From: Trichoplusia ni
Lineage: Eukaryota; Arthropoda; Insecta; Lepidoptera; Noctuidae
Assembly (NCBI RefSeq): GCF_003590095.1
Contig: NC_039489.1
Span: 1,798,001-1,862,000, forward strand
Direction: 5' to 3'
Length of the DNA stretch: 64,000 nucleotides
Shown here: in pieces, positions 44,150 through 57,599 of the stretch
Numbering within the stretch: position 1 is the first letter of the stretch
How the letters are laid out: each line of letters opens with the position of its first letter
The notes under the pieces: model-generated
Told to the model about the DNA's origin: nothing
The model's input: the letters and a program-made list of their open reading frames with translations, nothing else
Databases searched by the model: none
Program-made: the position numbers and the translations under genes

Positions 44150-47020
44150 ATTTTTGTAGTTTATTCCAAAGTCTATGGATGCTAAAAGCTTAAATTCGGA
44201 ATTTTCGTTGTTGAAGTTATGCCAACTGTAGGTAAAGCCCGATAGGTTCCTCAAATCAAGTTTCGTGGAGTAAGAAAATAATTAGATAAAATCTGTCTAA
44301 GATTTTCTGGGCTAAGCTCGCCTTTGTACCTGAACTTTCCAAGTACACAATTATTATCCAAGTATGTATTTATGCGCAATAAGGTATAAATAAATGAAAT
44401 AAACATGAATAAAATAATAAACCACGAAAATTTAAATCGATCAAGACTTTTTGAAGAATTCATCGCTTTATGTGTAAGTTATTAAGGTTCACAAATACTG
44501 TGTATATCTCATTAAGAGACTATCGAATCTTGTAAATATTCCTAGTAATATTTTTAAGTCAAACATTGATCGTCTCTCGGGCCCTTTACCAACAACGAGT
44601 CTTGCATGCACTCAATCTGCACACTTGAAGCGCTCTCATAAACTATCAAGAAATCTCTCGAGAAGCGATATCGCTCAACTAAAAGTTGTTCAGGCTGTGC
44701 AGTAATCGATATAGTTGCTAGTGTTGTTACCTACAGACTGCGGAACATTATAGTGTTGTGTTAACAATTTGAAAACATAAAGTTGGTAGTTCACGATAAC
44801 CCTTTAGAAGTGTTTGACGTGAATCCACTATGAATTGTGAGTTTGTATTTTAAATAAACGACGGTTGCGATTTGAAAGAAGAATGTTTCGTTTTGGGTAG
44901 GAAATTTTAAATAAGGTTTGTTGAAATTTTAGGTTGTACTTTTTGTGATCTATTTTTGTTGCAGGTTATCACGAACGAACTGGTTGCCAGTATTTTGAAT
45001 AAATTGACTTAAAATGACGAAGTAATTGATGCTGTAGGTATATGTTTTTTGCCTTGACTATTCACTTTGAGAAGATATTTAAATAATACCTGATTGTAAT
45101 TGACCCGCTTTTGGACAAAAACCTTTCACCAGAAAAAATTGAGCATTGATCTCATACTTATCAATGCGGTTCCATGGTCTAATATTTTGGAGACTAGATT
45201 CTGAAAGATGATCTTCATCGTTTGTCAGGCGGATAACTGAAAAAGTCACATTGAAACTTACCAGCATATTAGTAAGTCGACATATTATGTGTAGCATCAT
45301 TATATCCGGATACAGTGAAGGTTATCCGTCACTACCTGATGGTTGTTTTAAATATAATTAAATCAATATTTCATCGTTGAAGCTTTTCAGATTCACGTGA
45401 ACTCCAATAATGACATGTGGTTTACTGAATATGAGGTATGTGGAAATTATATTGATACAATTATTTATTGGCATTCTTTGAATTGTAAGTGAATTATATC
45501 AAGTATGCCTTTCTACTGTAGAGGTTAGATGAAATTGTGGAAAATACAAAGTTGACACTCTAAGCAATATGAAGAAAAAAAAATGAGGATAACGCTGACC
45601 AGAAAGTGATAATAATAGTGTTTTAACAACAAAAACATGGAAGAAATACAGAGGCATTGAGAACCTCCTTCATTTTGAAGACCTTTGAAAACGAAAACAA
45701 ACGCCACAAACCACTGTTACACAATAAAACTAGATGCCAAAACACAAAATCAATGCCAACTTTATTGACAATCCGTCAAAACGCGAAACTCGAACCGAGT
45801 CGAGGAAATTGTGAGTACCGCGAGACAATGTTAAGTAACTGGCATGTTACTGGCACGTAACTGGCAAATAGTTTGGTGTTAGTCTAGAATTGCCAATGGG
45901 TATTGCCAAATTCTGGCAAACCACGTGAGTTCGTCAAGGTTAGACAAGAATTTAGACTAATGGGATTTGTGTGCCTATTGTTCTGTATTGGGTAATCGTT
46001 TATGAGTTTTAGGAGGTATTTTGTGGTGGTATCTTTTTCAGGCATATTTTCTGTTTCATATTTAAAAGGACTATTGTCTGTAGGTAAAAACATTAGGACT
46101 ACATTATATTTTATGTGTGCTTCCTTAACTATTGTTCAAATTCTAAGGGCACTTTCGTTGTTGCTCTAAAGACGAATCGTCCCGAAAGCAAGAGATAATG
46201 TGTTCTCAAAAAACTGGTTGACATAAAATTGTAGTGCAGTATTTGTAGAGCTACCACAAGTAATATAAATCTTTTTAAAGTTCATTCATTCATCATCAAG
46301 TAAATATTAACCGTTTATCAAAACACCTGATAGCACTTCCTCAGTTAAGAATCAAAATAAATGCAAGGGAAATTTGCCTTCTCATACAGATTGAAAAGGT
46401 CCAATCTCTAAGAGAAGGAAAATCACTCTTTCAAGCCCAATATAGGTTATGAAGGGAATATTTAAATATGTCTTCTAGAACATACGGCTGATATAGAACT
46501 ATTTTTTGTAAACAAGTCGGATTTTGAACTCACGGCCTTTGGCCGGCCATTGCGACAGCTGTTGCCTTGATGAAAGTATAGATAGAACATCTCAGATATT
46601 CAATAGAATTAGGGAATAAGAGTCTCTCGAATACATTATATTTTATAATACATTCTCGCCTCCAAGTGAAAGAGTGCGGCCGAACTTTTTGCACTTTTAT
46701 GTTTTGATAAAATTCAATAGTAGAAGGCGAACTCTTCCAATTACATTTCGGTATGAAGTATTACAGTTCTGCAACTTTCTACTGAAACTCCGACGCTGTT
46801 ATAAAATTTATGCCCGAATCCTTTTTACTTTCGTTTCGACTTCATACACTTCGAGCTGAACGTTCGCATAACCTATACAAAGAAGCAGACGTACTAAGCT
46901 TTTGAGGACAGATGAAGTTGACTTTGCAAGTGCCCAAAAGGTTAGCCAGGACTTGGAAACCTTTCAATTGTCGCATTTATATCAGCACATTGTGCACATT
47001 ACTGGAATTAGTTATCAATG
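44150..47020. other. Non-coding DNA, nothing firm
   Basis: AT-rich with many short unsupported ORFs of 60-73 codons. A tRNA-like antisense B-box fragment (GAACTCACGGCC near 46535) may be SINE debris. Around 44640-44720 there are ATCGATAT-like sites but no gene follows. Confidence 0.35.
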
Positions 47021-47030
47021 TATTGCGTCG

Positions 47031-47500
47031 GTGAGTGGCTGGAAACACTCGGTCAGGCATTAGTGTAGCGACCGTCGCGCGTACTTGTCGCTTTCTGACT
47101 TTTCGCTCAAACAATAAAATTATAAGCGATTCAGTTAAAAATAGCCGTCGGAGCTCGTCGGCGGGCGCCGAGCACAAACTGCGTAGTGCTGGGCTGGAGG
47201 TCTGGAGGCGTGCGGTGCGCGTGCGCAACCACTCTCGACTGCTTGCAGGTACACCTGTCTCACCTCACGCAATGTCATTATCACTATTATAATAATACTC
47301 ACGGATAACAAAGCTGTAAGCTCCATTCACAGTCGCCGCAGTGTCGTTGGCACGGCGGAAACGTACGCAAACATACACAAGTTCATTTCGTATGTAAAAG
47401 TGATTATGGGGGAAGTAATTATGGACGTGGAGTTATGTTAATGTGTGAGGAAGTGGCGGTAACCGGCGGCTTGTGAAAAACACTATTTGTTTAAGTGAGT
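47031..47500 (+). promoter_or_regulatory. CpG-rich region, candidate promoter and first exon
   Basis: About 450 bases of strongly raised GC and CpG, including GTCGGAGCTCGTCGGCGGGC at 47146. Candidate splice donors on the plus strand are GCAG|GTACAC (47249) and A|GTGAGTCGAG (47495). The 83- and 85-codon overlapping ORFs on opposite strands are unrecognised and are probably products of high GC. It could be the 5' end of a gene whose large first intron fills the rest of the window. Confidence 0.45.
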
Positions 47501-47519
47501 CGAGCGGCGGCGCGATTGA

Positions 47520-50500
47520 ACCTCTTTAATTAAAACTGTCTACCCCTGTCTAGTTAACTCTCCTTTAAACCTGTTTTAATACGTTTTAAATTAAGTTTAT
47601 TATGTGATGGGATCGAGTTTGTGTTACTTCCTTAACGCTAACGTTTATCGCGACTTTAAACTTTTAATGCTTAAGTAGAATTTATTTTGTATTGAATTAA
47701 GAAAGTGAAGTTATTTTTATGCAAATGCAGGAAAAGTGTGTCTCAGGGAAATGTAGAAAAAAAAAACAATTCCATATTATTGTAATTTTTTTTCCCCAGA
47801 AAATTGTACAGCTTTGACCCTTTTAACTCTTTTATTAACTTTTAAGATTTTAAAATTAAATCTATAATTGTTTCTTTATCACAATAATTTTATCAAACTC
47901 TTCTGACAGTCAGAATTAATAAGATAGTTTTCTCTACACATTTTCTCTTGAAAATTTAAAGATTTTCTCATACAAATCAAACCTTATTACAATCAGATAC
48001 TGTTCCAATCAAGTACACCTCTAAGTCACAAAACAAATACAAATATAGATTTACGAACGGAAAAAATTGTAAATTTCGGAACGTTTTTCAAAAAGTTTCT
48101 TCGGCAGTCATTATACAGTGTTATTCGTTAGTTACTCGAAATGATAGGATATTTTTATTAGTTCGCGTAGGAGTCGACATTTTGTAACGTTTCTGTTGGC
48201 TTCTATTCCTCTATATCAAAGTTATTTCTAGATCAAACATAAATCTCGCTGCTTCAATGAGCTTCTCTATGAAAACGAAAATATTTATAATTTTTATATG
48301 TCAGATGATATGACTGACAGAGAAACGGAGTACTATCTGGCGGATTCTTGTTTTTAATTAAGTAAGAAAAATATTCGATACTTTTTGAAAATATTTATTC
48401 TGTAATTCGGATATGTTATCACTTTTACATGCTAACTAGCGTTTTATTTTTCAATCTGACCACCGTGAGAAAAAAATTAAATGTCGAAACAAATTCAGGC
48501 TTTTAAGTAGGTATTCTATTTTAAATTCGATATTTTGTATTATAAAAATGGATAAGAAACATGATAATGTAAACGCATTTTTGAACGAATTATATTAGAT
48601 TAAAACAAGCCTTGATTGAGAACACAAGCACAAATAATTTCGATAAAGTCTTCATCACGTAAGCGTTAAAAGTGGTAAGAAGGTTTTGCCTTTACATCTT
48701 CGCTTCTCATACAGATTGGGACGTTTTAATAGGAAAGAATAGTAATCGTGATAAGATTTCGGTTTTAATTTCAATATCTGAACATTTTTAGTTTCAATTG
48801 ATTCATAACCGTGCAATTTTCTTTTATTTCGTTGTATCTATATTATGTTACGCTAATGTGTAACGTTTGTTCTATATTCATCTTTCAATAATTGTATAGT
48901 TTTAATCCTATGTCTTGTAACATTCTCGTACAATTCCTCAGCACTAAATTATCACAATTCAATTGTTCGTTCCTCATGAGAATTATCGTCATTGGCCTTA
49001 TTCCATCTATTATAAATTAGAGATGATTTATGCGTACTGTGCCTAGGATAACACACGAACACATTTCATGAACAATATATAGGTGGCGGTATCTAGAATA
49101 TGTTTGTCTGTAAAAGCTTTATCGTAAGAAGACAAACGAATAAGTTTGATATTAGGTTGTTGTTTTAAAACTAAATACAAAATTTTGAAAAAACATAGGA
49201 ACTCAATTGTCTGAAAATAATATGTATCTAGAAATGTTTACCATTTTCTTTATTTTGAATAAAGATAATAATTGAATATTTAAGAGGGGTCTTACGAAAA
49301 TTCACTCAAATCTATCAAGGCCTTGATAATAGCGGATATACAAACATACACTAGAAAACGCAACCTACTTCCCCGCACAATGAAGAACGGTATATAACAT
49401 CGGATCAATCATATTTTTAACAAATTCCCGACTTCCGAGCAAAATCGGAAGGATCGTAAGATGATGTCAGCTCACGAAATAGTGGTTAACACCGGATGGT
49501 GGATCCAAACATCGTATACTAAATGTTTATAATGTTTCAAAGAAAACATTAGACCGAGTAATTTATGTTGTTTCTATCCTTGCGTATCTTTTTATCTTCA
49601 AGGTGCAATTTATAATTAAATAGAATGAAAAATATTCTACTTACATTATAAATGTGTTGTTAAAACGGGAGAAGTCATTTGATGGTTTCCATTTGCAAAA
49701 AAGAACAAGAACAGGAACCTAGCTTTAACAAAAAAAAATGTGATGCGATGAAATGAGGATTTAACAAATCAACGATTGTCTCTTGACCAGAGAAGCAGGT
49801 CTCGTCTACTTAACATGGTTGTAGTTTAGGTGTTTCATTCTGACAAATTGATTTGTACTACTAGTTTGTGAACGCCACAATAAAAGGTAGTTAGTTGCTC
49901 TTAGTAAAATATGGTATATTTAAGTCCAGTAGGATAGGTAGTTTTCAAGGTATATAGCGAAAAAAGGTAAAGCCATAAAGTAGGTTTGCGAATCAGCTGA
50001 TCACGTCTTGAACAGCTACAAACACGAATCTTCACGACACTCTTATTCTCTACACATACAACCACGGCAAAAACTATTATTATACGTTATCAAAGTGTTT
50101 TGAAACTATAAAAAAAGTTTATTTCCTTTGAATGTCGTAGAAAAGCTTTCGGCTCACTGCCATGAACTAAAAATCTAATGATCTCATCGTAGTTTTTGTG
50201 TTTTACATAAACTATTTCGAAACAAACGAAACGGGTTATTGTGTTGGCAGCCATGCTCAAGTTCATCGTTGCATAAAATCGAGGTTCAAAAAATCTGTGA
50301 CGTCACGCATTTTTGGCGTGCTCTGGTGTGTATGTGATGATCAAAGTGAAATAAAACAGCAACTCACTTCAATTTAGTTTTTCATATATTAGTGAATACT
50401 TTTATACATATGTATTACTTATAACATAACAGAAAATATTACTTCCTCTTCAGTTCAACCATCCGTCCCTTTTTCGTTTTTAAAATTAACCAAGTTTTCC
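47520..50500. other. AT-rich intron-like DNA
   Basis: Three kilobases with no ORF over 60 codons, no CpG islet and no recognisable repeat. It is consistent with a long intron. Confidence 0.45.
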
Positions 50501-50544
50501 CGCGCCGGCAAGTACTAGCTTCCAGCCACGCTAAGTGTTGTCAA

Positions 50545-50600
50545 ACCAAAAAAAAATGGCGGGCGTGCGGCAGCAGGATATCGATAACCGAATAGATTAA
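50545..50600 (+). promoter_or_regulatory. YY1-like plus DRE-like motif cluster
   Basis: AAAAATGGCGGGCGTGCGG (near 50553) is a YY1/Pho-type ATGGCGG site, followed within about 25 bases by the DRE-type TATCGATA (50579-50586). The 14-codon ORF from that ATG stops at once and is not credited. It may be a promoter or boundary element. Confidence 0.35.
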
Positions 50601-50609
50601 ACATAAAAG

Positions 50610-51585
50610 TTATTTTATTAAAAAAAAACGTATTTAAAAATTAAAATTTAAATACCTATTATTATTTCAAATAAAATTATAGAAATATATTTTATAAAAT
50701 CATGACGAAAGTATGAAAGTTTTGAGTAATGTCATGTTTATTGTCAAATATTAATTTCAAGGGCGCGTGCGCTTTTCGAAACGTTTCCTCCGCGAATATT
50801 CAATTCAAATTGTATATATGGTTATTGTGCGCAATTGTAAATAACAAAAAACATTTTAACACAAATAAATCCAGAAAATTCGAGACCCCTTGAGCCCATG
50901 GATCGAATCAATGTATATCGTCATTTTCGCTGTTCGCCTACCATAACCTACTTATTCATAGGAATCGCAAGCCGTATTTTTCGATCAAGATATTTAAAAG
51001 CTATCTCTTAAAAAGAAATGTCAGTTTACAATCATTAACGTCAAAAGAAAACTCGGTCGAATTAATGGCGATGACAGGTCCATATCACGTGACTTTTGAA
51101 AACGAAACAAAAAAAAAATCCATACATTTGAGAGTTATTTATTAATGTCCTGGTAGACTTTTTAACTCAATAAGAACTTATATCGATCTTAGTGCTTAAA
51201 AATTAGGTTTATGTCCTAGCTAGGTAGTAGCCTAGTACTTAAGAATTACAGATCATTAAAGATCCTAGATATTTTCCAATCCGCAGCTTTGTTTTGCACA
51301 CATACTTTCTAGACAAAATCTAGTTCATACTTGTATATAGATCAGTGTTTGGAATTAATCTGGATGAGATATTCAAGTCTATCGCTTAAAGTCATGACGT
51401 CAGTGCAACTGTGGCTAAACAGGCAGGCCGAACATATGGATACTTCTAGTGGTTGTCTGCATAGAGGTGTAAACGTTGTAGGTTTTATTTGTAAAATGTA
51501 CTACCAAATTTTGCTATAGATAAATACGTAACTGTGATGGTGAATTTACCTTTTAGGAGTACCTACATGTATGTATGTATGTGCT
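50610..51585. other. Non-coding DNA, nothing recognised
   Basis: AT-rich. The 62-codon ORF at 51331 has no recognisable family. Confidence 0.4.
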
Positions 51586-51589
51586 TCAC

Positions 51590-51850
51590 TCTACCTCTTT
51601 TTTCTGTATCCGAAGTGTAAAACCAACCCTAATATTACATCTGTCATCTCTGGTGTCTATCCGTCTGTCACAAGATTTTATCTCCTGATCCGTGAGATCT
51701 AGACACTGGTACTTTTTAACAGATTATGTTTTTCTGTTGTCGCTATTACTGCAAATAAAAAGAAATGGAGGCAGTTTACGTTTTTGTTTTTCTTGACATT
51801 GTCTTTACGGAACCCTCAATGTCGGGAGTCCGACTCGCACTTGAACGGTA
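51590..51850 (-). repeat. Dispersed repeat of the GACAGACGG family
   Basis: Read on the minus strand it has CAAGTGCGAGTCGGACTCCC, GAGGGTTCCGTAAAGACA and further on TGACAGACGGATAGACAC, the order known from common lepidopteran dispersed repeats and related to the block at 18160. Confidence 0.55.
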
Positions 51851-51859
51851 ATTATTAAA

Positions 51860-54150
51860 ATGTAAATACAGTTTTATTGACTGTAGAATTTATATGCATG
51901 CGGAAAGTAAAGTCAGAAACTTTTTTCTCTGAATTACCTACACCGCACGTTTTGGTACAATAAGATAATTATTTTCATAGTCTTGTTGTACAAAAACATT
52001 CTGGATCGATCTCTAGTAAAAACCGTGTTTTGTTTACGCCAGTATTAATTGTTGTATTTCACCTTGCGTCTTCTATTTTTGTAAGTCTGCTTTTTGGCAA
52101 ATCTTGCTTGTTTAATCTTTCATGTTTATACAATGTTTTGATGTGTTACACAAATCAGGTGCAGATATCATGTTCGCGTGCATTTTTCAAAATAGCACCA
52201 ACGAGGTTTTGTTCAAAATGTTTTAGGTACTTTTTGCTATTTATCATTGGCTGTATTTAGATATAATATCTGTTTTTACGACGACTTTTACAGCATGCCT
52301 TTTTGTTTCTACAAGCGAGCCACCGTAAAGTACATTTCGCTGGCTTTCTTATTCTATGATCTATTAATAAGTTGTTAAATCATCTGTATTTATAAGGGCT
52401 GATTAGCTGCATTATTAAACGAGCCAAGTCATGTTGCTTGTCAAAAAAGATTTTTAAACGGTTTACACTTTATTTTTTAACTTTATACACACATGCATAC
52501 ACAAAAATACACACTTGGACATTTTTTTTAAATGTTCATGTAAAAAGGCGAGCTTTCCCTTGGTTTCCTATTCCAATGAGATGTTGCACTGTTTAGAGAC
52601 TGTTTTATTTTATAGTAGTACTTGAAATTGTCGCGTCTACCTGTACAATAAATCTGTGATGACGTCACCTGCGCAAGCGCCGCTACAGGTGAACACACGT
52701 TCGCTTGTGAATGAAATCTTCTAGTAATATGATTGTTGTGTAAACATACTGTTTCGAGGTGCTTTTTAAATGTTGGTAAATTGACTTATTGTTCTTAATA
52801 CAGAATTGGGTGTTCTGGTTTTAAATGTCAAGTTATATCTGAAATTAAAAAAAGGTATCCTTCTCTGTTAAGCTCGAACAAAAAAAATATTAAAAGTTTT
52901 ACACAAATACAATTTATTGAGTCTTCAATACAGTCGCTTAAAGGCACTGAAAAGCGTACATTTGTTAAAATCCCTTAACAACTCGGACAAGACATAAACA
53001 CTGATCGATAATCCATGACAGACGCTTTAAGTAAACCGAATAACTCTTATGAAAATGAGTGTCATTAGAGCAGAATATTAGGCATATTAGCATTCATTTA
53101 AATCAGGCTAGATTGTACAATCAACAACACAAGTTCACGAACACAAAAATCAAAAATCAATCTTAACACCTTGTTATAAGATCTATTTTCATTAAGAATG
53201 GTAACATGCTGTGTGGGTAACTGTACTTTGGATATGATCCAACAAGCATGTTCGTTCGGCTTTAGTTTTTATTGACGGTTCTCGCTTAACCGTTGCTAAA
53301 TCTACTGAAATACGGTTGGATTGACGTAGCTTTTGATTCTTGTGTAATAATGATGAAAGGAAATCATACATAATGTTTTGTTGAAGAAGACTACTGTATT
53401 AGAGTTTGTTTGCTGTTCGCAAAAGCATTCGGAAATATTCGATTTCCGTTATAGTATTCAGATCTGGACAGTTTTTGTTCTATTGTGCTTATACTTTGTA
53501 GTAATTAGGTATTTAGTTATCGGAGTGACTATGTACTCAAAATCAATTTAGAAGTTTTCTGATATTTCATAAAAGGTCGTCTTTTTTCCAGTGTATATTC
53601 TGAATAGTCGATGAACTAATTCCATCATCGTTTGTTCACAAGTTTCAAAAGCATTGACAGTATTTCGCATAAATTTTTACAGACATTATAGCAAATTTTC
53701 GTATTAATGAACAATCAATTTTTGTTTTTGAGTCGAAGCAAATTGACGTTTGACTCATTCATAGATTGAAACCTTTTTTGATATATTCTTTTTTAAAAGT
53801 CCTGGTCTTTGTTCCCATGTTATGTTAATGCTCTGAAACACAACGGTACACTTTATCTCGACATCTCAGAAACTCGACTTGTTTAGCATTTTGTAGGATT
53901 TGTTTCCACTGTTGTTTTAGTTTGGAGTTCTGACTTTAGCTCGGTTTACTGTTTCATATTTACGTTACCATAAACTGGGTTATTGTTACCTTTTGACCTA
54001 TATTATGTATACGTATTTATACACATACACGAATCGGTATTAGAAGTAGTGTTAGATTATTGGTCATTGTCCCATTAAAGTGATTGTAATTTAATTTTTC
54101 GTGAAGATGATTCATTATTAAATGATGCAATGGTTATTGGTAATAATGGT
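51860..54150. other. Non-coding DNA with one CRE/NRF1-like islet
   Basis: Mostly AT-rich. At about 52661-52695 TGACGTCACCTGCGCAAGCG and CCGCTACAGGTGAACAC combine a CRE with an NRF1-like TGCGCAAGCGC and CACCTG/CAGGTG ends. No gene is supported. Confidence 0.4.
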
Positions 54151-54159
54151 TGCAACGCG

Positions 54160-54330
54160 TATTCGTCGGGATTGTCCGACTTTGTTTCGGACCCCAAATT
54201 TTCAGTTCAATTCGCGACTATAGATTCGCGAGCTCATGCTTAAGGACTCCTACTGTGTCCGAAACTAGTCGGACAATCTCTATAAATACGCATTATAAGT
54301 AAACCGTTGCATCAATTAGTAATTTAATTT
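54160..54330. mobile_element. MITE with GTCCGA...TCGGAC inverted repeats
   Basis: ATTGTCCGACTTTGTTTCGGA near 54171 pairs imperfectly with TCCGAAACTAGTCGGACAAT at 54258-54277. A related ACGCGTATT / AATACGCATT pair lies outside. The right half recurs at 43060. Confidence 0.6.
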
Positions 54331-54334
54331 AATT

Positions 54335-57000
54335 CTTTGGAATGTGGTAGAACTGACGCATATTACTCAAATGATAAGAGGAGGCGATGGTGTTAGGATC
54401 TATATTAAAGTATTTTATGATTCTTCTTGCTCAATAGCATACGACAATCGCTAACGAAGCCATATCCAAAAACAACTACGAAACGTTCTAAAAGGAAAAC
54501 TGGAATATTTCAAGTCATCTGCATTTTACTGGTGTGAAATAATACTTCTATTCAAAGTATACGTCAGGAAAGTTTAAAAGTCTTCGCAAACGAATGTTGA
54601 CTTATGTTTCGGTAACTTCCTGCAGTTCTCGAACGTTCCAGGACTTAGAATACTTTTCATATTATTTTGCACAGTTTTTTATACATATGAAGATTGTACG
54701 TGGAGCGTTTAATTAGTCTATTATGTAATGGTCTGTAACACTTATTCAATTTATAAAGGCTTTCATGGTATTGTGTATCATTATCATTCTCAGCCCACCG
54801 CTAAACGTAGGCCTCCTCTTTTTCATGATTTTTTTTCTATCCATATTTGTATATCAATTAGTGTAAAATTCAAATTTCAGTGTTAAACTTAAAATATTGG
54901 TATAGATACCGGTCAATTCCATTAATGTAACACCTAGTTTCTACCTATGTTCAACGAATAAAGACTTTGTACTTATTCAAGACGATACGAGTATCTCTAT
55001 TTTGATATCGGGTACTAATAAATCATCAATTCATGTTAAGCTATTTTTAGGTTATAGATTCTCGGTATTCAAAAGCAACATATTTTTAGTTTTTCTCTAT
55101 TTACAGATCGCTTTTTAAGATACTAAGTTATTTTTGGTTTATTGAATACTGGATGACTGGCTTACCTTAGTAATTTATGCGTGATCCAGCAGAAAGGACC
55201 GTGACAGTGAAATTTAAACTCTATCACAAGTTCTCAGAGTTCATATTGTATAACTACAGTTTTAGCTTTACATTAGCACTGAAAGGTATCCTAAATAGTC
55301 CTTTGAAGTCTAATTTATGAGTTCGCGACCCTAAACCTTAGGTGTATCAACATAATATCAACGTAGGTGTCATCAATCACATTGTGTTATTATCCGTTCA
55401 GATGTGTACACAGACCAAATGAAATGTAGACGCGACAAAAGTATGAAATGACGAATTTTTTTAGGTTTGAATTTGAAAGTTAGCGAACATGGTTGTTTTT
55501 CTTTTATAATTTTACATTTTATAACTATAAAATATCTTATTTTTTCAAATTAATTTAGGTCGAAATATCCCACTGCTGGGACAAATATTCCATTTGTTAC
55601 TAGACACATTATGCTAACTATCTAGACACATTACGCTTTTCTAAATTATTTTACTATATTTTCGAGAGCACTATCTATACCTCACCTGGTCTGTGGTTGT
55701 AAGACTTACGTTGAATGGAGAAGGAATCTATAGGTGCGGTCTGGCTGTTAGCCAGAGTTAGGTGATAAAGGTTTACAGGTGACATCCCCTGCCAAGTGGC
55801 AATGAACTTATGAAAGCGGCCATCTTGGTTTTTTTAAGCGTTTCGTTACGTTTGTGGAAGTGTTTGTTTTAAGATAGTTCGCACTTTTAGTCTTGTTAAA
55901 CTTTATTTTTATTATTACTGTAGTGAAATTGGGTACTGGAAAAAAATCTAAAAGAAATTATTAAAAAATCCGAATTTAAAAAAAAAAACGATTCTCGTAT
56001 TTAACTGATTGTATACTAAAAACTTTGACCAGTTTATCTTTAGTTTGTCATTTTACAAGTTATTGCGAAAAAAACGAAAATACATGACTCACATTTGTGC
56101 TTACGTAGGTAAAGTTAAAGTTGGCAACTAGGCTACCAGGCGACACCGACACAGAATAGACGTTTATCGTGAATTCAGGGGTTTTGCATGTCAATCGAGT
56201 TTGCTACTACATTGTATATAGGTACCTAGGTGTACGTGAGGCAAATACTCGAGATTTGATATTAATTGTTTCACGGTCCCCTTAACATGTATTTTGAAAG
56301 ATATTTACGTAACTAGATCTATTATTCAAAATAATTTACGTAACGTAAACTTTACGTAGCCATTGAAATTACGTGTATAAAAAGTTAGTTTGGTTTGTAG
56401 TTCCGAATTTGTTTTTGACGTCTTTGTCGGTAAAAAAGCAAATAATGCAGACTGAATTTAAAAGGTCCAGATAAAAATAAAACTATATCTACTAATTTAT
56501 CTAAATAAAACTATATCTATTAATGTTACATTTTAAATTTTTAACTAAGAATGTTTAAATCATGGGCTTTATCAAAAATCCAACCTGCGTTTAATTTTCG
56601 AACTCAAAAAAAAATACATGTCGCCATTTTAAAATATATTTTTTAAGACGCCATCTTTGAAAACGTATCATGTACCTATAGATAATGGGTATAAGTAGAA
56701 CGGCATCCATCGCCGGTTCGCACGGCTGGTGTTCAGTAAACGTCGTTAGCGATCCATCAACGGACGTCAAAGCGAAACCGAAATTGTTCACAAAATATTA
56801 ATGGGAGTGCTTTAGTATAGTAATGGGACAATATAATGACTTAGTAACATTTTTATAAAAGGAAATAAATGGACACGTATTTATTTCAAACGTGATACTT
56901 TTAAATTAGGTTAAAAGTTGTTATCAAATTTTATTTTAATCAAATATATTGTAAATTTTTGTAACTTTTGTATTTTTTAAATACATATTTTTTTCTATCA
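54335..57000. other. Non-coding DNA with small repeat scraps
   Basis: The fragments CAGCCCACCGCTAAACGTAGG (near 54791) and ATATCCCACTGCTGGGACAA (near 55564) belong to common dispersed repeats. The GCCATCTTGG-type sites near 55819 and 56650 may be YY1-like. No gene is supported. Confidence 0.35.
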
Positions 57001-57006
57001 ACATTT

Positions 57007-57160
57007 TTAGACATTGAAATGAAACTACTTTTACGGATTGTATCGCGGTTTAATTTTAGATTTTAGTTACCGACGTTTCGTCCAGTTATCATGGTCACGG
57101 GTCATGTCCGTGACCGATACCTCGAAAAATCCGTAAAAGTAGTTTCATTTCAATGTCTAA
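57007..57160. mobile_element. MITE with perfect 32-bp terminal inverted repeats
   Basis: The first 32 bases (57007-57038, TTAGACATTGAAATGAAACT..) and the last 32 (57129-57160) are exact reverse complements. The 90-bp core holds its own hairpin, GGTCACGG (57093-57100) with CCGTGACC (57108-57115). No coding capacity. Arm identity of 100% suggests recent activity or gene conversion between the arms. Confidence 0.88.
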
Positions 57161-57169
57161 CATTCGCGT

Positions 57170-57420
57170 AAACCTAAGAAACCACAACATTTTTTAGATT
57201 TAATAATAATTTGTCATTGTAATTCGGTACATCAAAGATTAGTAAAATATCTGGATTAGTCCTGAAAGAAGTAAGTTCTTATACGCAGAAATAGTATGGG
57301 TAATATATTTATGCACTCAATTTGTGGATATTCTATGCCAACCCCTGTCAATTGAGCGATAAATTTGATAGACTTCTACGACTTTGTTATTTCCATTTCG
57401 GGGTAGTCTACTGGTTCTGT
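57170..57420. other. Non-coding DNA
   Basis: AT-rich. The 66-codon ORF starting at 57322 runs into the repeat that follows and is not credited. Confidence 0.4.
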
Positions 57421-57424
57421 GCCC

Positions 57425-57590
57425 CGACTATACAAATATTTTTGAAGATTCAAACACGAGCTAGAGTATTAACAAAAACAATATGTAATTGCTCAATCAG
57501 TTTGGGAGCTATGATGTCGTGATGGCAAACAGATAGATAGACACGTGCAACTTATAACGTCCGTCCCTTTACGTCGGGGGTTAACAATTG
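57425..57590 (+). repeat. Dispersed repeat fragment (AGCTATGATGTC family)
   Basis: GGGAGCTATGATGTCGTGAT .. CAACTTATAACGTCCGTCCC TTTACGTCGGGGGTTAA is colinear with the copy at 4075-4230. Confidence 0.55.
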
Positions 57591-57599
57591 TGTTTTTCT

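Noticed and set aside
47035..47292. 85-codon ORF in the CpG-rich region
   Set aside because: An overlapping 83-codon ORF exists on the other strand. High GC alone explains both, and no domain is recognisable.
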